This document shows positions 1 through 7,487 of a stretch of DNA of 37,054 bases, one piece after another. The position numbers and the translations under genes are program-made. Source of the DNA: Pseudoxanthomonas sp. (GTDB taxonomy: Bacteria > Pseudomonadota > Gammaproteobacteria > Xanthomonadales > Xanthomonadaceae). Location of the stretch: contig JAGHZW010000066.1 in NCBI GenBank assembly GCA_017745195.1, positions 3,923 through 40,976 of the forward strand, read 5' to 3'. Positions within the stretch are counted from its first letter, which is position 1. Each line of letters opens with the position of its first letter. The notes beneath the pieces are model-generated. The model saw only the letters and a list, made by a program, of their open reading frames with translations. It did no database searches and was not told where the DNA came from.

Positions 1-22
1 CGGCTTAATTCAGGCGTTAGGC
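1..22 (+). other. attC site, right half only
   Basis: The window opens inside an attC. The visible part is the L' arm (CGGCTTAATTCAGGC) followed by an intact R' core GTTAGGC at 16-22, matching GTTRRRY. It matches the right half of the complete site at 324-383 almost base for base. The left half lies outside the window. Confidence 0.75.
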
Positions 23-83
23 CGCTAGACATACGTCATTACAGGGGCTTGTCGTTGAACTCTCTTCAGAACATTTTCGTAGG

Positions 84-329
84 GTGGGCTTGGATGCTCA
101 ACTACGTTGGCATCGCGCTAATCATCTCAACAAGATTCCTTTCCAACACCAAGTAAGTTGGTTTGGGGTCGGATGCATCCTCCTCATCATTGCACTCGGC
201 AACGCGTCCATACTCCTCACCATTGGCCTTAATCCGTCACAACAGATGGCATCCGTCTTCGGCTTGGTCGTGCTTGGCTCACTGGGCGCACGCTTCGTTG
301 GGAACTGGTTGACCGATGGCGCGGCCTAA
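84..329 (+). CDS. Small hydrophobic cassette protein, possibly frameshifted
   Basis: I do not recognise this 81-residue protein. From a GTG start at 84 it has a polar N-terminus (residues 1-23) and then two hydrophobic segments (about 25-45 and 55-72), so it is probably a small inner-membrane protein. Its TAA stop lies inside the R'' core of the next attC, the classic arrangement of an integron gene cassette. A different start is plausible. The frame opening at ATG 94 encodes another hydrophobic stretch (MLNYVGIALII...) and stops at 154-156, exactly where the hydrophobic part of this frame begins. The original protein may therefore have started at 94 and been split by a one-base indel near 150. 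An AGGGTGGG sequence precedes ATG 94 and overlaps the GTG start. G+C looks lower than in the rest of the window. Confidence 0.5.
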   Translation: MGLDAQLRWHRANHLNKIPFQHQVSWFGVGCILLIIALGNASILLTIGLNPSQQMASVFGLVVLGSLGARFVGNWLTDGAA

Positions 330-383
330 CCATTCATTCAAGCCGACGCCGCTTCGCGGCGCGGCTTGGTTCGGGCGTTAAGC
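324..383 (+). other. attC site, complete
   Basis: A 60-bp attC. R'' is GCCTAAC (324-330, matches RYYYAAC) and R' is GTTAAGC (377-383, matches GTTRRRY). Between them is an imperfect hairpin, AAGCCG-AC-GCCGC-TTC-GCGGC-G-CGGCTT. The unequal AC versus G gives the kind of extrahelical asymmetry integron integrases use for strand choice. The upstream cassette ORF stops inside R''. Confidence 0.85.
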
Positions 384-388
384 GTCAA

Positions 389-2479
389 TCAGGCGCGCTC
401 GAACCGGTAGATCTCCACGCTGATCGGAGCGATGGCGAGCGAACCGGTCGACGCGTCGAAGGTCGACTCTGCCGCGCCGACCTGCGGCGGCTGTCCCAGC
501 GGGTTCGTCGCATCGGCGTCGTTGCCGGTGAACTTCCAGCGCCGCCCTTTGCCCTTGGCTTTGAACCCGTCCAGCGCCAACGCGAAGCTGTGTGGCTCGC
601 CGGTGGCGTTGACCACCGCCACGGCCAGGGTTCTGCCATCCGCGGACAGCGAAGCGGAGACATCCAGCGGATAGGTATCGCCACCGGTGTTGACGCTGGG
701 CTGGTCGCCACCGATCGGGTATCGGGGTTTCGGCGTGGGCGAGTTGCCCGTCACCGCAACCGGCACGGTGCCGAAATGCTCCTGGTAGAACTGGAACATG
801 CGCCCCTTGATGCTGATCTGCGACTGCGTGCGGTCGAAGTTGAGCCAGCCGGTGGCCATCGTGAATCCGGCCATCTCGATGAAGTCGGTATGCCGGAAGA
901 ACTCATGGAATGCTGCGGCGATCGCCAGCGCACCCTTCAGGTCATCCTGGAAATGGAACGCCCACTCGTCGAAGAAGACCTTGACGTGGCCCTTCTCCAG
1001 CTCCGGAAATCTCGTCTTGTACTGTTCCCACGCGTCCACCATCGTCCGGATGCGATCCGACATCTGGTGCGTCCATTCGTTCGGCGTCTGCGTGACGTCG
1101 AACAGCTTCCCGGTTTTCAGGTCGAAGCGCTTGTTCTCAGGCGGATAGGCATGGGTGGAGAGTGCGTCGAACTTGCCCCAGCTGTCCTTGAGCATGCCGT
1201 AGGCCCAGTCGCGCTCGGAACCCACTTCGACCTGGGGCTGGCCAGCAATGAAGATGCCTTGCCCGGTGGTCATTTCATCCACGAAGCCACCGGGCGCGAC
1301 GATGTAGATGTCCGGATCGACTGCACGCATCGCATCGACAAACAGGTTGTGCTTGACGGTGTACTGGTCGCGCGACATGTGTCCCCGCTGCCAGTGGCCA
1401 TACATTTCATTGCCGACCGCCCAGTACTTGACGCCGTAGGGTTCCCTGCGGCCGTTGGCGGCGCGCTTCGCCCCCCACTGGGTATCGGCGCTTCCGTTCA
1501 CATACTCCAGCAACTCGGCGCCGGAACGCGGGTCGCCATAGCCGGTATTGACGCACCAGAAGGGCTCGCATCCGATCAGCTCGCAGAACTGCAGCAGCTC
1601 GTCCACGCCGACGTCGTTCGGCTGCACCGCGCTCCACACCGGATCCATGACCGGCGGGCGCGTGTCCCTGTCGCCGATGGTGTTTTCCCAGTCGTAGGCC
1701 GAAATGAAGTTTCCGCCCGGCATCCTGAGGATATGGCAGTCCATTTCCTTCATCAGCGCCAAGGTGTCGGCGCGGAAGCCGTTTATGTTGTCCGCCGGCA
1801 TCAGCGATACCGCGCCCACGCCAAAGCGGCCCTTGCCTTTTCCGACGATCTCCAGGCGCGCTCCGGTGGTGTCGACATCGGGATTGAAGGTGAATTCCTG
1901 CGTCTTCCACTTCTCCGACGCCGGAATTTCCTGCGCAAGCGCTCCGCTTCCGTCGCTGCCCCAGACCAGCCGGACCGTCACCTCCACGCCCGGATCAGCC
2001 CGCAGCACGATGCGGCCGTTGTAGGGCGTGCCGGATTTTAGCGCCAGCTCATGCTGCGCCATCCCCCGTTCCTGCGAACCGTCCAAGGTGACGACAGGAC
2101 TGTGTTCGCCCACATAGGGATGGTCCTTGTCCAGGGCGATGGCCGACATCGGCCCCACGGCAATCCACTTGTGGACGAAGCCCATCGCGGCGCGTCGATC
2201 CGTCGGCTTTTCTTCCGCCTTCTCGATGACGCCGTAATAGAACTTGCGGTCGTCGAGCGTTTCGCTCCACAGGCTGTGGTTGATCAGGTTGCCGATGTGC
2301 TCGATGAAGCCGCCGTACATCATCGGCGAGATCGCGGGACGCGTTTTACCGGCATTGATCCTGGAGCCAATCCCGGAAGAGGCGGCGAAAACGGGTGGGA
2401 TCCATGCCGACGCCGCAAGTGTCGCCGAGCCCAGCAGCAGTTTGCGCCGCGTCAGGTCCAGGGTGTCATTTCGAGCCAT
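389..2479 (-). CDS. Tat-exported alpha-L-arabinofuranosidase (GH51-like)
   Basis: Predicted glycoside hydrolase of 696 residues that would remove terminal alpha-L-arabinofuranosyl groups from plant polysaccharides such as arabinan or arabinoxylan. The N-terminus carries a twin-arginine signal (LTRRKLLLG at residues 9-17, hydrophobic core, AFA-like cleavage region near 33), so export to the periplasm is likely. A middle region (about 130-228) looks like a carbohydrate-binding jelly roll. The catalytic barrel follows: RMPGGNF at 252-258, the acid/base Glu358 in VGNEMYG, and the probable nucleophile Glu505 in FFDEW. A C-terminal beta domain ends the protein. The gene runs against the direction of the cassette array and its stop lies six bases from an attC R' site. 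GGAG sits about ten bases upstream of the ATG. G+C looks lower than in the core genes, which supports acquisition. Family assignment is firm; the exact substrate is inferred. Confidence 0.85.
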   Translation of the reverse strand: MARNDTLDLTRRKLLLGSATLAASAWIPPVFAASSGIGSRINAGKTRPAISPMMYGGFIEHIGNLINHSLWSETLDDRKFYYGVIEKAEEKPTDRRAAMGFVHKWIAVGPMSAIALDKDHPYVGEHSPVVTLDGSQERGMAQHELALKSGTPYNGRIVLRADPGVEVTVRLVWGSDGSGALAQEIPASEKWKTQEFTFNPDVDTTGARLEIVGKGKGRFGVGAVSLMPADNINGFRADTLALMKEMDCHILRMPGGNFISAYDWENTIGDRDTRPPVMDPVWSAVQPNDVGVDELLQFCELIGCEPFWCVNTGYGDPRSGAELLEYVNGSADTQWGAKRAANGRREPYGVKYWAVGNEMYGHWQRGHMSRDQYTVKHNLFVDAMRAVDPDIYIVAPGGFVDEMTTGQGIFIAGQPQVEVGSERDWAYGMLKDSWGKFDALSTHAYPPENKRFDLKTGKLFDVTQTPNEWTHQMSDRIRTMVDAWEQYKTRFPELEKGHVKVFFDEWAFHFQDDLKGALAIAAAFHEFFRHTDFIEMAGFTMATGWLNFDRTQSQISIKGRMFQFYQEHFGTVPVAVTGNSPTPKPRYPIGGDQPSVNTGGDTYPLDVSASLSADGRTLAVAVVNATGEPHSFALALDGFKAKGKGRRWKFTGNDADATNPLGQPPQVGAAESTFDASTGSLAIAPISVEIYRFERA

Positions 2480-2871
2480 CTATTCTCTTCTCCAGCATTG
2501 TTTATGTTCCTGCGCACACGACGCTGGAACCAGCGGCATTCGCGCGATTGGAGGGGCCGTCGTTCTTCGTACTTCTGTCGTGCAACATCACCTGCCGCGG
2601 GGGAGCGTGGAGGGAACTACGGAAGCTCGCTGTGTCATTCCGGGATGAACATTGCGTCGGAGTGCGTCTCGCGCCCGCACCCCCGTGCCGGCCTCCGCTC
2701 CGACAATGCAATGCTTCCCAGGAACGTGACCAAATTCACTTATGCATGAGGTTCTGCCGACGGACGTCATCGTGTCATCCAAGCATAGCCGGCCCCGGCG
2801 GCGCGACCCCGGGTCAGGCGGCATGGTCTTGCCGAAGCAGGAGGGGCGCCGCACCTGTCGCCGGCAGTAGC
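2480..2871. other. Intergenic stretch without a recognisable gene
   Basis: Leader region of the minus-strand GH51 gene and the space up to the TfoX-like remnant. Open frames cross it on both strands, but none shows a recognisable motif, a plausible ribosome binding site or family-like composition. I see no attC core here, although one would be expected if the flanking genes came in as separate cassettes. The last 60 bases may be a badly decayed continuation of the TfoX-like copy; the similarity is too weak to define. Confidence 0.4.
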
Positions 2872-3060
2872 GGGATGAAAGGGTTGTCGCTTTTGCAAGC
2901 GGCAACAGCCTTTTCGTCAGGCCGTCCCGGGCCCGTCGCCAGGGTTGGCCTCGATCTGCCGCAACGCCCCTCTTCGGGCGCCAGGAACTATCCTGTTGCG
3001 GCGAACGGCTGGACGACCCGGACGCGATCCGGCTTCTGATCGGGACGGCCGCGCTTGTGC
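2872..3060 (+). pseudogene. Decayed second copy of the TfoX-like gene
   Basis: About 190 bp closely resemble the middle and 3' part of the intact TfoX-like gene (4256-4449). Shared blocks include the nucleotides for the FVKPSQA-like, LGLDLPQRP, GAKNYPV and DSDAIRRL segments, in the same order and spacing. The reading frame still gives GLDLPQRP and ARNYPVA but is broken: the 5' third is missing or unrecognisable, and an in-frame TGA at 3037-3039 ends the frame in the DAIRRL-like region. This looks like an older duplicate cassette that has degenerated. The comparison was by eye, so the percent identity is not known. Confidence 0.75.
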
Positions 3061-3265
3061 TGAGGCAAGCGCGGCCAGGTTCACTTCCTGCTTGATCGCG
3101 TGGCCAGTCGCTAGCCGGCCCGATGGTGGTGAGGTGGCGTATTCTGGCCGTGGCCATGGCGCGAACGTCGTCGCGCCGGACGCACGCATTGGTATGGCTG
3201 ATTGAGGCGGGTTACGTTGCGGGAGGCGCGCCTGAGCCGGCGCCCGAAATTTTCTGGAGTCACGC

Positions 3266-4081
3266 GTGATCCGGCTTTTTCTGTTCGCGTTCCTTATCGC
3301 GCTGCCTTCCGCCGCCGGCGCCATCGTCATCCGGGATGATGTTGACGACTCGGAATATCGTGTTCCGGCATCCGAGTTCCCCGCGCTGGTCGACATGCCC
3401 AAGTCGGGGCATGGCGTGCTCGTTGCTCCGCAGTGGGTCATCACCGCGGCCCATACGATCCCGCGGAATTCAAGGCTCAGGAAAGTGAGCATCAACGGGA
3501 AGTCGAGGCGGGTCGAGCGCGTCGTGATCCATGAGGGGTACAGGCGGCTGCCACAGGAACTGATCGACCAGGCGGTGGCCACGGGCGACGCCAGTTCGAT
3601 CGTGGCGTTTGTTTCCTCGTCCGACGATATCGCGCTGGTCAAGCTGGCCAAGCCCGTGACGGACGTCGCCCCTGTCGCGCTCTACGAAGACAGCCTGCGG
3701 CCCGGCGAGATCGTCAAGATCATCGGGAAAGGGACGGCCGGCAACGGGACTACCGGATACAGTCTCGGTGTGCCCAGCCGGACGGAGCTTCGTCGTGCCT
3801 ACAACGAGATCACCCGTGTCGACGATCGCTGGGTCTGCTATCGGTTCGACGCGCCGTCATCGGCGTTGGCCCTCGAGGGTGCGCTTGGCAACGGGGACAG
3901 TGGTGGCCCCGTGCTTGTCCAGGTCGAAGGCCGGTGGCTCCTGTCCGGGTTGGCCTCCTGGAAAGTGATCGACGGCCCTGTGCTGAGTGCCAAGTACGGT
4001 CGCTACGGCCAGGAGACCTGCAATGTGCGGTTGGGTCATTACCTCGACTGGATTGGACGCGTGATCGCTGGACAGCCGTAG
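3266..4081 (+). CDS. Secreted trypsin-like serine protease (S1 family)
   Basis: Predicted exported serine endopeptidase of 271 residues. A signal peptide covers residues 1-19 (hydrophobic run, then AGA). The chymotrypsin-fold triad is visible: His63 in VITAAH, Asp121 in DDIALVKL, and Ser212 in GNGDSGGP. The fold begins shortly after the signal with no long pro-region, so activation may not need a large propeptide. The GTG start at 3266 is supported by GGAG at 3256-3259, six bases upstream. The stop codon ends three bases before a degenerate attC, so the gene probably entered as an integron cassette. No neighbouring inhibitor or substrate gene is evident. Function as a protease is well supported by the motifs; its target is unknown. 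Confidence 0.88.
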   Translation: MIRLFLFAFLIALPSAAGAIVIRDDVDDSEYRVPASEFPALVDMPKSGHGVLVAPQWVITAAHTIPRNSRLRKVSINGKSRRVERVVIHEGYRRLPQELIDQAVATGDASSIVAFVSSSDDIALVKLAKPVTDVAPVALYEDSLRPGEIVKIIGKGTAGNGTTGYSLGVPSRTELRRAYNEITRVDDRWVCYRFDAPSSALALEGALGNGDSGGPVLVQVEGRWLLSGLASWKVIDGPVLSAKYGRYGQETCNVRLGHYLDWIGRVIAGQP

Positions 4082-4084
4082 GCG

Positions 4085-4143
4085 GGCTGGCGATTCATTC
4101 AAGCCGACGCCGCTTCGCGGTGCGCTTTACTCAGGTGTCAAAT
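4085..4143 (+). other. attC site, degenerate
   Basis: The central part (ATTCATTCAAGCCGACGCCG then CTTCGCGG) is identical to the complete site at 324-383. The ends are worn: R'' reads GGCTGGC instead of RYYYAAC, and R' reads GTCAAAT (6 of 7 to GTTRRRY). The right arm also carries changes (TGCGCTTTACTC). The site is probably inactive or weak. Confidence 0.7.
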
Positions 4144-4155
4144 TGCGGAGCAAAC

Positions 4156-4503
4156 ATGGCTACCGACCAGGACTTCGTCGACTACGTGGCCGAACAGGTT
4201 GGAGTCGGGAATCGATTGACCCGCAAGAAGATGTTCGGCGAGTACGCCCTGTACCTGGATGGAAAAGTCGTTGCTTTTGCGTGCGACAACAGCCTTTTCG
4301 TCAAGCCGTCCCAGGCTGTCGCCAACCTTGGCCTCGATCTCCCGCAGCGCCCCCCTTATCCGGGCGCCAAGAACTATCCCGTCGCCGATGAGCTGCTGGA
4401 CGACTCGGACGCGATCCGGCGCCTGATCATCGAGACCGCCGCGCTTATGCCGGCGCCCAAGCCAAAGAAGCCGCGCAGTGCAAAGCCGGGAGGCGCCAGG
4501 TGA
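4156..4503 (+). CDS. TfoX N-terminal-domain protein
   Basis: A 115-residue protein of the TfoX/Sxy N-terminal domain family. The pattern is typical: an N-terminal helix, then RKMFGEYALYLDGKVVAFACDNSLFVK at about 23-49 (given here by its landmarks RKMFGEY, ALYLDGK and LFVK), then PYPGAKNYPV and the DELLDDSDAIRRLI helix. The C-terminus is a basic Pro/Lys/Arg tail (from about 100). Full-length TfoX regulates natural competence, but short single-domain members like this one are widespread, their role is mostly unknown, and they are frequent integron passengers. The ATG at 4156 has GGAG at 4147-4150. The gene sits between two degenerate attC sites as a compact cassette, and a decayed copy lies 1.3 kb upstream. 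Family assignment is firm; a competence role is not shown. Confidence 0.85.
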   Translation: MATDQDFVDYVAEQVGVGNRLTRKKMFGEYALYLDGKVVAFACDNSLFVKPSQAVANLGLDLPQRPPYPGAKNYPVADELLDDSDAIRRLIIETAALMPAPKPKKPRSAKPGGAR

Positions 4504-4516
4504 GCGGCTCGCAATC

Positions 4517-4573
4517 CGGCAACTGATTCAGGCCGAAGCCGCTTCGCGGCCCGGCTTAGCCCAGGCGTCCGAT
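4517..4573 (+). other. attC site, degenerate, terminal
   Basis: Core hairpin GCCGAAGCCGC-TTC-GCGGCCCGGC preceded by TGATTCAG, clearly related to the site at 324-383. R'' (CGGCAAC) keeps only YAAC and R' (GTCCGAT) keeps the GT and the final RRY. It is the last such site in the window. Its right half encodes the last residues and the TAA stop of the minus-strand DUF72 gene, so the array ends here. Confidence 0.65.
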
Positions 4574-5422
4574 CAGCGCCTTGGCTGCAGCGGGATTGCG
4601 CTCCTTGGCGCTGGCGATGAAGAACACGAACGCATCGCGTGGCGCACCGGCCGGCTGCGCTGCGGCCAGGTGCGGGAGGTCGTCCGGATCGCCACCCTCG
4701 GCCCAGGCGCGTGTGCGTCGGGCCCAGGCATCGAGTTCGGCGTCGGTGTAACCCTGTTCCAGGTCGGCACGGGACTGCATCAGGCGGGCGTAGGTGAAGT
4801 CGGCGGTGATGTCGGCGAAGGAGGGATGTTCGTCCGAGCCGGCGAAGACCAGGGCGATGTTGCGCGCGCGCAGCAGCGCTGGCAGCTCCGGGGTGAACAG
4901 CGCCGGGTCGCGCAGCTCCAGCGCGTGGCGCAGGCGGCGGCCGCCGGCCTTTGCCGGCAGCAGGTCGAGGAATGCGGCCAGTTCGTCCGGCGAGGGCGCC
5001 TGGCCGCGATCGAACTGCCACAACAATGCACCCAGGCGGTCGCCGAGTTCGACGATGCCGCCGACGAAATCCTCGACCTGCGCACCGGTGCCGGCCAGGC
5101 GCCGGCTGGCCATGATCCGCTGCGGCGCCTTGGCGGTGAACAGGAACCCCGGCGGCGTCTCGTCGCGCCACTTGGCGTAGGTGGCCGGCTTCTGCGCGCC
5201 GTAGTAGGTGCCGTTGATCTCGATTGCGGTGAGCTGGCGGCTGGCGTACTCCAGCTCGCGCCGCTGGACCAGTCCTTCGGGGTAGAACGCGCCGCCACGC
5301 CAGGGTGCATAGACCCAGCCGCCAATGCCGACGTGGATCCGTGCTGCCGGGCTTGCGGAGGGCGGCGGGGAGAACAGGTCGTGCATGGGCGCTGGTGGGG
5401 CCGGGTCGGGGAAACGGATCAT
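4556..5422 (-). CDS. DUF72 (YecE-like) family protein
   Basis: A 288-residue TIM-barrel protein of the DUF72 family; its biochemical role is not established. Family landmarks are present: IHVGIGGWVYAPWRG near residue 29, AIEINGTYYG near 66, the FLFTAKAPQRI segment near 93, LLWQF near 133, and RHALELRDP near 162. Two starts are possible: the one given, or Met13 (5386), which removes a Pro-rich leader; neither has a clear ribosome binding site. The C-terminus (LIGRLG, stop at 4556-4558) is encoded within the terminal attC. The native 3' end may therefore have been replaced when a cassette inserted, though the length remains normal for the family. The gene is transcribed towards the cassette array. 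Confidence 0.85.
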   Translation of the reverse strand: MIRFPDPAPPAPMHDLFSPPPSASPAARIHVGIGGWVYAPWRGGAFYPEGLVQRRELEYASRQLTAIEINGTYYGAQKPATYAKWRDETPPGFLFTAKAPQRIMASRRLAGTGAQVEDFVGGIVELGDRLGALLWQFDRGQAPSPDELAAFLDLLPAKAGGRRLRHALELRDPALFTPELPALLRARNIALVFAGSDEHPSFADITADFTYARLMQSRADLEQGYTDAELDAWARRTRAWAEGGDPDDLPHLAAAQPAGAPRDAFVFFIASAKERNPAAAKALIGRLG

Positions 5423-5532
5423 AGTCGGCGACCGTTAGGATCGGGCCAAGGTGCTGCGCGGACTTCCGCCACTGGCCACGCGGCCGGGAGCCGTGCCTAG
5501 AATCGGCGCTTCGTTGTCCGGAGCCTTCCTGC

Positions 5533-7176
5533 ATGCGTCTTCCCGTGGCGTCTTTCCGATTCTCCCCGTTGCTGCTCGCCGGCCTGACCCTGGCCACACC
5601 GTTGCCCGCACCGGCCGCCGATGCGGCGCAGCCGGAAGCCGCGATCGCCACGCCATCGGTCACCCGCCTCGATCCGGCCGCGGTGGATGCCTGGGTCGAA
5701 CAGGTCCGCCAGCGCTTCGAGGTCCCGGGGATCGCCATCGCCGTGGTCCAGGACGGCAAGGTGCTGCTGGAGCGCGGCTGGGGCGTGCGCGAGCTGGGCC
5801 GGCCGGAGCCGGTGGACGAGCACACGCTGTTCGCGATCGCTTCCAACACCAAGGCCTTCACCGCCGCCTCGCTGTCGATGCTGGCCGACGAGGGCAAGTT
5901 GTCGATGGACGACCGCGTGCTCGACCACCTGCCGGACTTCCGCATGTCCGATCCGTACGTGACCTCGCAGATGCGGATCCGCGACCTGCTGACCCACCGC
6001 AGCGGACTGGGCCTGGGCGCGGGCGACCTGCTGTTCTGGCCGGGCAGCACCTACGGCAACGAGGAGGTCGTGCGCCGGCTGAAGGACGTGCCGCTGAAGA
6101 CCGGCCTGCGCGAGGCCTACGCCTACGACAACATCCTCTACGCGGTCGCCACGCGGGTGATCGAAAAGGTGTCCGGGCAGTCGTACGCGCAGTTCCTGCA
6201 GCAGCGCTTCTTCGCTCCGCTGGGCATGGACGGCACGCGCTTCAATGCCGATGCGCTGCGGCCGGGCGATCCCGCGGCCACCGGGCACGCCAAGGCCGAC
6301 TTCACCACCTTGAAGCCGACCTTCCCGCTGACCTGGCACAACGCGGCCGGCGCAGGCGGGATCTATTCGAGCGTGCACGACATGAGCCGCTGGATGCGCG
6401 CGCAGTTGGCTGGCGGCACCTTCACCGATTCGCAGGGTCAGGAACAGCGCCTGTTCTCGGCCAAGCGGCAGAAGGAGATGTGGTCGCTGATCTCGCCGAT
6501 GCCGATCGTCGAGCCGTCGGTGCCGGAACTGGCGGCGGCGAAGCCGGATTTCCTCGGTTACGGCGAAGGCTGGATCAGTTCGTCGTTCCGCGGCGAGAAG
6601 CTGGTCTGGCATACCGGCGGCTGGCCGGGCATGGTCTCGCGCGTGACCCTGGTGCCGGGCCGCAACCTCGGCATCGTGGTGCTGACCAACCAGGAGGCCG
6701 GCGGCGCGTTCAACGCGCTGACGATGCAGATCCTGGATGCGTTCCTGCAGCCGGCGCAGCGCACCGACTGGATCGCCGCCTACGCGGCTGCCGCGGACAA
6801 GGCGCGGGCGAAGGCCGACGAGGCCTGGCAGAAGCGGGTCGCGGCACGCGATGCGCACTCGAAGCCGTCGTTGCCGTTGGCCGGTTACGCCGGTACCTGG
6901 CGCGATCCGTGGTACGGCGACGTGGAGATCGCGCAGGAAGGCGGCAGGCTGCGGATGCGGTTCAAGGCCAGCCCGCTGCTGGTCGGCACGCTGCAGCACT
7001 GGCAGCACGATACCTTCCTGGTGAAGTGGGACGACCGCACGCTCAACGGCGATGCCTTCGTGACCTTCACCCTCGACGCCGACGGCAAGCCGCGCGAGGC
7101 GCGGATGGAAGCGGCTTCCGAGATGACCGACTTCAGCTTCGACTTCCAGGACCTGGTGCTGACGCCGGTGCCTTGA
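5533..7176 (+). CDS. Exported serine hydrolase, beta-lactamase/CubicO family
   Basis: Predicted periplasmic serine hydrolase of 547 residues with the class C beta-lactamase/esterase fold. The signal peptide covers about residues 1-29. Catalytic motifs are the SxxK box S104-N-T-K107, the Y198-D-N200 motif, and a HTGG motif (HTGGWPG near 358) in place of KTG. A C-terminal region of about 110 residues after SLPLAGYAGTWRDP (from about 450) resembles the DUF3471 beta-barrel often attached to such hydrolases. Substrates in the family range from D-amino peptides to esters, so beta-lactam hydrolysis should not be assumed. The gene faces a second hydrolase of the same superfamily end to end, across about 310 bp. 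Start chosen because the signal peptide follows immediately. Confidence 0.88.
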   Translation: MRLPVASFRFSPLLLAGLTLATPLPAPAADAAQPEAAIATPSVTRLDPAAVDAWVEQVRQRFEVPGIAIAVVQDGKVLLERGWGVRELGRPEPVDEHTLFAIASNTKAFTAASLSMLADEGKLSMDDRVLDHLPDFRMSDPYVTSQMRIRDLLTHRSGLGLGAGDLLFWPGSTYGNEEVVRRLKDVPLKTGLREAYAYDNILYAVATRVIEKVSGQSYAQFLQQRFFAPLGMDGTRFNADALRPGDPAATGHAKADFTTLKPTFPLTWHNAAGAGGIYSSVHDMSRWMRAQLAGGTFTDSQGQEQRLFSAKRQKEMWSLISPMPIVEPSVPELAAAKPDFLGYGEGWISSSFRGEKLVWHTGGWPGMVSRVTLVPGRNLGIVVLTNQEAGGAFNALTMQILDAFLQPAQRTDWIAAYAAAADKARAKADEAWQKRVAARDAHSKPSLPLAGYAGTWRDPWYGDVEIAQEGGRLRMRFKASPLLVGTLQHWQHDTFLVKWDDRTLNGDAFVTFTLDADGKPREARMEAASEMTDFSFDFQDLVLTPVP

Positions 7177-7185
7177 ACCGGCGTG

Positions 7186-7252
7186 CCGTCGTCCCGGGGT
7201 ACGCTCGGGACGAGCGGGAGCCGCTGGACTCCGGTGTGCGTCGGAATGACGG
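7186..7252. repeat. Intergenic palindromic repeat-like element
   Basis: Outer arms CCGTCGTCCC (7186-7195) and GGAATGACGG (7243-7252) are inverted relative to each other with two mismatches. They enclose further G+C-rich dyads (CTCGGGACGAG). The right end with CTGGACTCC...GGAATGACGG resembles dispersed palindromic repeats found between genes in xanthomonads. It is only 9 bases past the stop of the upstream gene. Only one copy is in the window, so the assignment rests on resemblance. Confidence 0.4.
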
Positions 7253-7432
7253 ATGGCTGGATGCGCGGCCGCGACGTCCAGAAAAGGTTCTTCTCCCAAC
7301 TGGGGGCAGGCAGGCGCACGGCCGACCCGGCAGGCTTGCGGGTGTCGAGGCGGCTACATGCCGCCGGTTAACTGATCAACGTCGCCAGACGAACCGGGCG
7401 GGCACCGATGCCGGGGAATGGCGACGTCACTG

Positions 7433-7487
7433 AATGGACCGCCCGACACGGAATATTCCCGCTTCCCGGTTGGAGCGGTCCATTTTT
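7433..7487 (+). terminator. Possible terminator, long-loop hairpin with T run
   Basis: A perfect 10-bp inverted repeat, AATGGACCGC (7433-7442) and GCGGTCCATT (7475-7484), is followed by a run of five T (7483-7487). The loop of 32 bases is long for an intrinsic terminator and itself contains the palindrome GGAATATTCC. It lies between the two convergent hydrolase genes and touches the stop codon of the second. Nothing else is recognisable in 7253-7432. Confidence 0.4.

Larger units (their letters stand above)
1..4573 (+). mobile_element. Distal end of a chromosomal integron cassette array
   Basis: Four attC-like sites (1-22 partial, 324-383, 4085-4143, 4517-4573) in one orientation punctuate this stretch. 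All share the core stem seen in xanthomonad chromosomal integron sites. Plus-strand reading frames end at or just before the left core site of the following attC (stop at 327-329 inside R''; stop at 4079-4081, three bases before the third site; stop at 4501-4503 before the fourth), as in gene cassettes. Site quality falls from left to right, as expected at the old, integrase-distal end. The intI gene and attI are not in the window and should lie to the left. The long 384-4084 interval contains a minus-strand gene and a decayed gene, so it is probably a fusion of several cassettes that lost their attC sites, or an insertion into one. Confidence 0.75.

Noticed and set aside
2588..3157. Minus-strand frame in the gap after the GH51 gene
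   Set aside because: No ribosome site or family match, and it covers the TfoX-like remnant, which is recognisable on the plus strand.
5451..7433. Long frame overlapping the first serine hydrolase
   Set aside because: Shadow in another frame; no domain signal, while the hydrolase frame has full catalytic motifs.
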